From Bacillota bacterium (lineage in GTDB: Bacteria > Bacillota > Dethiobacteria > SKNC01): a stretch of 8,068 bases of DNA. The DNA is taken from positions 1 to 8,068 of the forward strand of contig SKLX01000190.1 of NCBI GenBank assembly GCA_007121375.1. Reading direction: 5' to 3'. The position numbers were made by a program, and so were the translations under genes. A model generated the notes under the pieces. It was not told the origin of the DNA, did no database searches, and was given only the letters and a program-made list of their open reading frames with translations. Shown here piece by piece: positions 6,280 through 8,068 of the stretch (position 1 is its first letter; every line of letters begins with the position of its first letter).

Positions 6280-6646
6280 AATTGGTGTAAAGATCTATAT
6301 CCTGTTGAGATTCACTGGTAATTTTAACTACTACCCTGTTGGGCAGGCAAACAATAGTCTGATTAGGTCTGTGAATCCAGCTGGTATATATACATATCTT
6401 GTCAGGGCAGGCTGAATGAGTAACCCTTACCCTACCATCACTGATTTCAACCCTGGTTATACCGTTAACTCCTTCAACTTCCAGGACATTATCTTCCTGC
6501 AAGGGAAATACTCCATACTTTTCGTTATTTACAGATACCTGGACCTCTTCTCCACTGTAGGCAGACATCTGTTGATTAAAAAACATTACACCTAAAGCTA
6601 ATATAGCAATGCTTATCCAAATTAGAAAGTCATAACGGCTGAACAA
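6278..6646 (-). CDS. Membrane-anchored NusG domain II-containing protein
   Basis: The protein has 122 residues. After a short N-terminus there is a membrane helix at about 8-23, then a single beta-rich domain matching the small NusG_II family, predicted to be outside the cytoplasm. The hallmark is VRVTHSACPDKIC (Cys80 and Cys85) followed by TIVCLPNRVVVKI (Cys100). Despite the name, it has no NGN or KOW transcription-factor architecture; the family is uncharacterised. Proteins of this type next to Gx membrane proteins resemble EetA of extracellular electron transfer loci (recalled, not checked). The start is TTG at 6644-6646, supported by AAGGTGA (6651-6657), which itself contains the apbE stop codon. 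The gap to apbE is only 4 bases, so co-transcription and coupled translation are very likely. What the three cysteines bind is unknown. Confidence 0.88.
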   Translation of the reverse strand: MFSRYDFLIWISIAILALGVMFFNQQMSAYSGEEVQVSVNNEKYGVFPLQEDNVLEVEGVNGITRVEISDGRVRVTHSACPDKICIYTSWIHRPNQTIVCLPNRVVVKITSESQQDIDLYTN

Positions 6647-6650
6647 TTTA

Positions 6651-6657
6651 TCACCTT
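6651..6657 (-). promoter_or_regulatory. Ribosome binding site for the TTG start of the NusG II gene
   Basis: AAGGTGA on the minus strand, 4 bases before the TTG at 6644-6646; its last three bases are the apbE stop codon. This tight arrangement points to coupled translation. Confidence 0.7.
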
Positions 6658-7682
6658 ATTTCAATTAAATCCTTCAAGCCCCTGGTTACATGTTTTTCCT
6701 CCTGAAGGTCAACGATCATACCTTCCACCTGGGACATACTCTCCAGTAATGCCATCCCTTCCTCAACACCTAAAACAAAAACGGCGGTAGAAAGACTGTC
6801 TGCCGTTATGCAGTCCGGAGCTACTACAGTAACACTCAGCACTTCACCTGCAGGCTGTCCCGTATCCGGGTCCAGGATGTGGTGGTATCTTTCTCCTTCA
6901 TGGTTGAAATATCTTTCATAGTCTCCTGAGGTAACTATGGCTTCCTGGGTAACGGGAATCACAGCAATAATATTTTCTCTATCCCGGGGATGGGTGATGC
7001 CAATTCTCCAGGGATTACCATCTAACCTTGTTCCCAGGGCCCTGATATCACCACCGGCATTTACTGTCCCATGCTCCACTCCTTCCCCTTCCAGGAATTC
7101 GGCAATTTCATCCACTATATAACCCTTGGCTATACCCCCCAGGTCCAGGGCCATTTCCTCCCGGGGGAGAAAAACACTCATGTTTTCTTCATCAAGTTCA
7201 ATTTCCTGGTAATCTACCAGAGGAAGAACCTCTTCTATTTCTTCGCCTTCAGGTGGCTCCCTTTCTTCTCCTGTACCAAAACCCCACAGGTTTAACAGGG
7301 GGGCTATGGTAACATCAAACTTCCCCTGGGAAGCCTCACCAAAATAAAGGGATTTTTCTATAACATAAAAAGTCCTGGGGTCTACTTCCACAGGTTCCTT
7401 CCCCGCCTGCTGGTTTATTTTATCCACATCACTGTTTGTTACAAAACGGCTCATTACCTTTTCTAAGGCTCTTACCTTATCAAAGGCCTCCCGTACTAAC
7501 GGGTCACCTTCTATTTCTTCATCAACAAAAATGGTAACCTCAAAAATAGTATCTAAAATTAATTCCGTCCTGCTATATCGTTCCAGGTTATCTCTATCAA
7601 TATAATTATAAACGGCAACTCCAATTATACTCAAAATGATTATAGCGATAAATATTTCAAAAAAAATCTTTCGCCTGGCCAT
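6651..7682 (-). CDS. apbE: FAD:protein FMN transferase (ApbE family)
   Basis: ApbE uses FAD and Mg2+ to attach FMN covalently to a threonine of flavoproteins such as RnfG, RnfD or NqrC or free FMN-binding-domain proteins, on the outer side of the membrane. The 343 residues start with a basic MARRK and a hydrophobic anchor at about 8-26, with no lipobox cysteine after it. Family blocks are all present: SRF..SDVDKIN at 78-90, KFDVTIAPLLNLWGFG at 121-136, DLGGIAKGY at 180-188, NAGGD at 208-212, TSGDYERYF at 251-259, HHILDPDTGQPA at 267-278 and TADSLSTAVFVLG at 293-305, with the Mg-binding Asp295 and Thr299. The start is ATG at 7680-7682 with AGAAGG 7 bases upstream. It is the first gene after a terminator and probably heads the operon with the NusG II and Gx genes. 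The flavoprotein target is not in this window. Confidence 0.97.
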   Translation of the reverse strand: MARRKIFFEIFIAIIILSIIGVAVYNYIDRDNLERYSRTELILDTIFEVTIFVDEEIEGDPLVREAFDKVRALEKVMSRFVTNSDVDKINQQAGKEPVEVDPRTFYVIEKSLYFGEASQGKFDVTIAPLLNLWGFGTGEEREPPEGEEIEEVLPLVDYQEIELDEENMSVFLPREEMALDLGGIAKGYIVDEIAEFLEGEGVEHGTVNAGGDIRALGTRLDGNPWRIGITHPRDRENIIAVIPVTQEAIVTSGDYERYFNHEGERYHHILDPDTGQPAGEVLSVTVVAPDCITADSLSTAVFVLGVEEGMALLESMSQVEGMIVDLQEEKHVTRGLKDLIEIR

Positions 7683-7732
7683 ATTTTATCCTTCTCCCTG
7701 TTACCTTCTCCTTAATTGGTATTACCTTTTTT

Positions 7733-7761
7733 ATAGTAACATTTAATTATATTTTAAGCAA
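7733..7761 (-). promoter_or_regulatory. Weak candidate promoter for the apbE operon
   Basis: In the 86-base gap between the terminator hairpin and apbE, the minus strand has TTGCTT (7756-7761), 17 bases, then TACTAT (7733-7738). Matches to the sigma-A consensus are 3 of 6 and 4 of 6. A perfect TATAAT also lies at 7746-7751 but without a convincing -35. A promoter is expected here because a terminator stands upstream; which of the two is used cannot be told. Confidence 0.35.
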
Positions 7762-7797
7762 GAAAAAGAAAAAGCGCTGCAGAGGCAGCGCTTTTTT
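7761..7797 (-). terminator. Intrinsic terminator after the small membrane protein gene
   Basis: Perfect inverted repeat AAAAAGCGCTGC (7769-7780) and its complement (7785-7796) around a 4-base loop. The GC-rich core is about 7 bp (AGCGCTGC-type), with A/T pairs at the base. On the minus strand it is followed by a T-rich tract (CTTTTTCTTTTTC). The stem includes the stop codon of the gene at 7796-8023. A T tract also follows on the plus strand, so it could work in both directions. Confidence 0.88.
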
Positions 7798-8023
7798 ATG
7801 TCCTGAAGTAATAGAAAAAGGTGAGTAGAAAAATTGTAAGTAATAAAGCCATGATCATGGCATCCACATTAAGATTCTTAATGCTCCAACCTTTAATATC
7901 AAATATTTTGAGGTCTTCCCGGGGTTCTTTTTTCTTTTTCTCAACCTTTTTAAAATCTCCCCGCAGGGTCTCCTCCAGCTTTCCAGCCTGAAGAGCCATT
8001 TCATATGCCTTTTCTTTCCCCAC
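7796..8023 (-). CDS. Hypothetical small protein with C-terminal membrane helix, possibly the end of a longer protein
   Basis: I do not recognise this protein. From the GTG at 8021-8023 it has 75 residues: a charged, helix-prone N-terminal part (about residues 1-36) with a lysine-rich KKVEKKKKEP stretch, a short linker, and a hydrophobic helix at about 54-72 ending in FYYFRT. It looks like a tail-anchored protein with a cytoplasmic charged domain, which is inference from composition. GGAG (8033-8036) lies 9 bases before the GTG. However, the same frame has no stop from there to the window edge, adding at least 15 coding-like codons, so the true start may lie outside. An ATG at 7997-7999 is a third option. 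The gene ends in a strong terminator and so is the last gene of an upstream unit, separate from apbE. Confidence 0.6.
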   Translation of the reverse strand: MGKEKAYEMALQAGKLEETLRGDFKKVEKKKKEPREDLKIFDIKGWSIKNLNVDAMIMALLLTIFLLTFFYYFRT

Positions 8024-8068
8024 CTGTAAAAACTCCAGGGAAAGTATCCTTTTTATACCTGTGGAACC

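Noticed and set aside
1..8068. CRISPR arrays, tRNA or rRNA genes, insertion sequences, toxin-antitoxin or defence genes
   Set aside because: I looked for regular repeats, RNA-like structures and transposase motifs and saw none; the window is filled by housekeeping genes.

Overview
The window reads as a typical chromosomal stretch of an anaerobic, Gram-positive, Clostridia-like member of the Bacillota. The reasons are the gene order maf-radC-mreB-mreC-mreD-mrdA, a Gx-family (heptaprenyl diphosphate synthase component I-like) membrane protein next to a small NusG domain II protein, purine-rich Shine-Dalgarno sites, and frequent TTG and GTG starts. The species cannot be named from the sequence. 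Every gene I can support is on the minus strand, so the biological order runs from the right edge to the left edge.

Right end (8068 to about 7760): a small, unrecognised protein with one C-terminal membrane helix (7796-8023; its frame stays open to the window edge), closed by a strong hairpin terminator at about 7761-7797. Middle right (7682 to 5706): apbE (FAD:protein FMN transferase), a membrane-anchored NusG domain II protein, and a Gx-family integral membrane protein, with gaps of 4 and 14 bases. This trio resembles the flavin and membrane-redox gene sets found near Rnf or flavin-based extracellular electron transfer loci, although no flavoprotein substrate is inside the window. Middle (5649 to 4339): maf (nucleotide pyrophosphatase) and radC (JAMM/MPN-domain protein).

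Left (4234 to 1): the cell-elongation cluster mreB, mreC, mreD and mrdA (PBP2). MrdA is cut by the left edge after 581 codons. A good promoter candidate with an extended -10 lies in the 104-base gap between radC and mreB. The likely picture is two transcription units, apbE-nusG II-Gx-maf-radC and mreBCD-mrdA, possibly joined by read-through because I see no terminator between them.

The Mre proteins and PBP2 build the elongasome: MreB filaments under the membrane, MreC and MreD as membrane scaffold, and PBP2 as the transpeptidase making side-wall peptidoglycan. I found no mobile element, CRISPR array, RNA gene or clearly new system. The points most worth a second look are the flavin/redox trio, a perfect 26-base palindrome inside mreB, the unusually acidic MreC tail, the heavy use of TTG starts, and the small tail-anchored protein at the right edge. 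No stretch over 300 bases lacks a gene.
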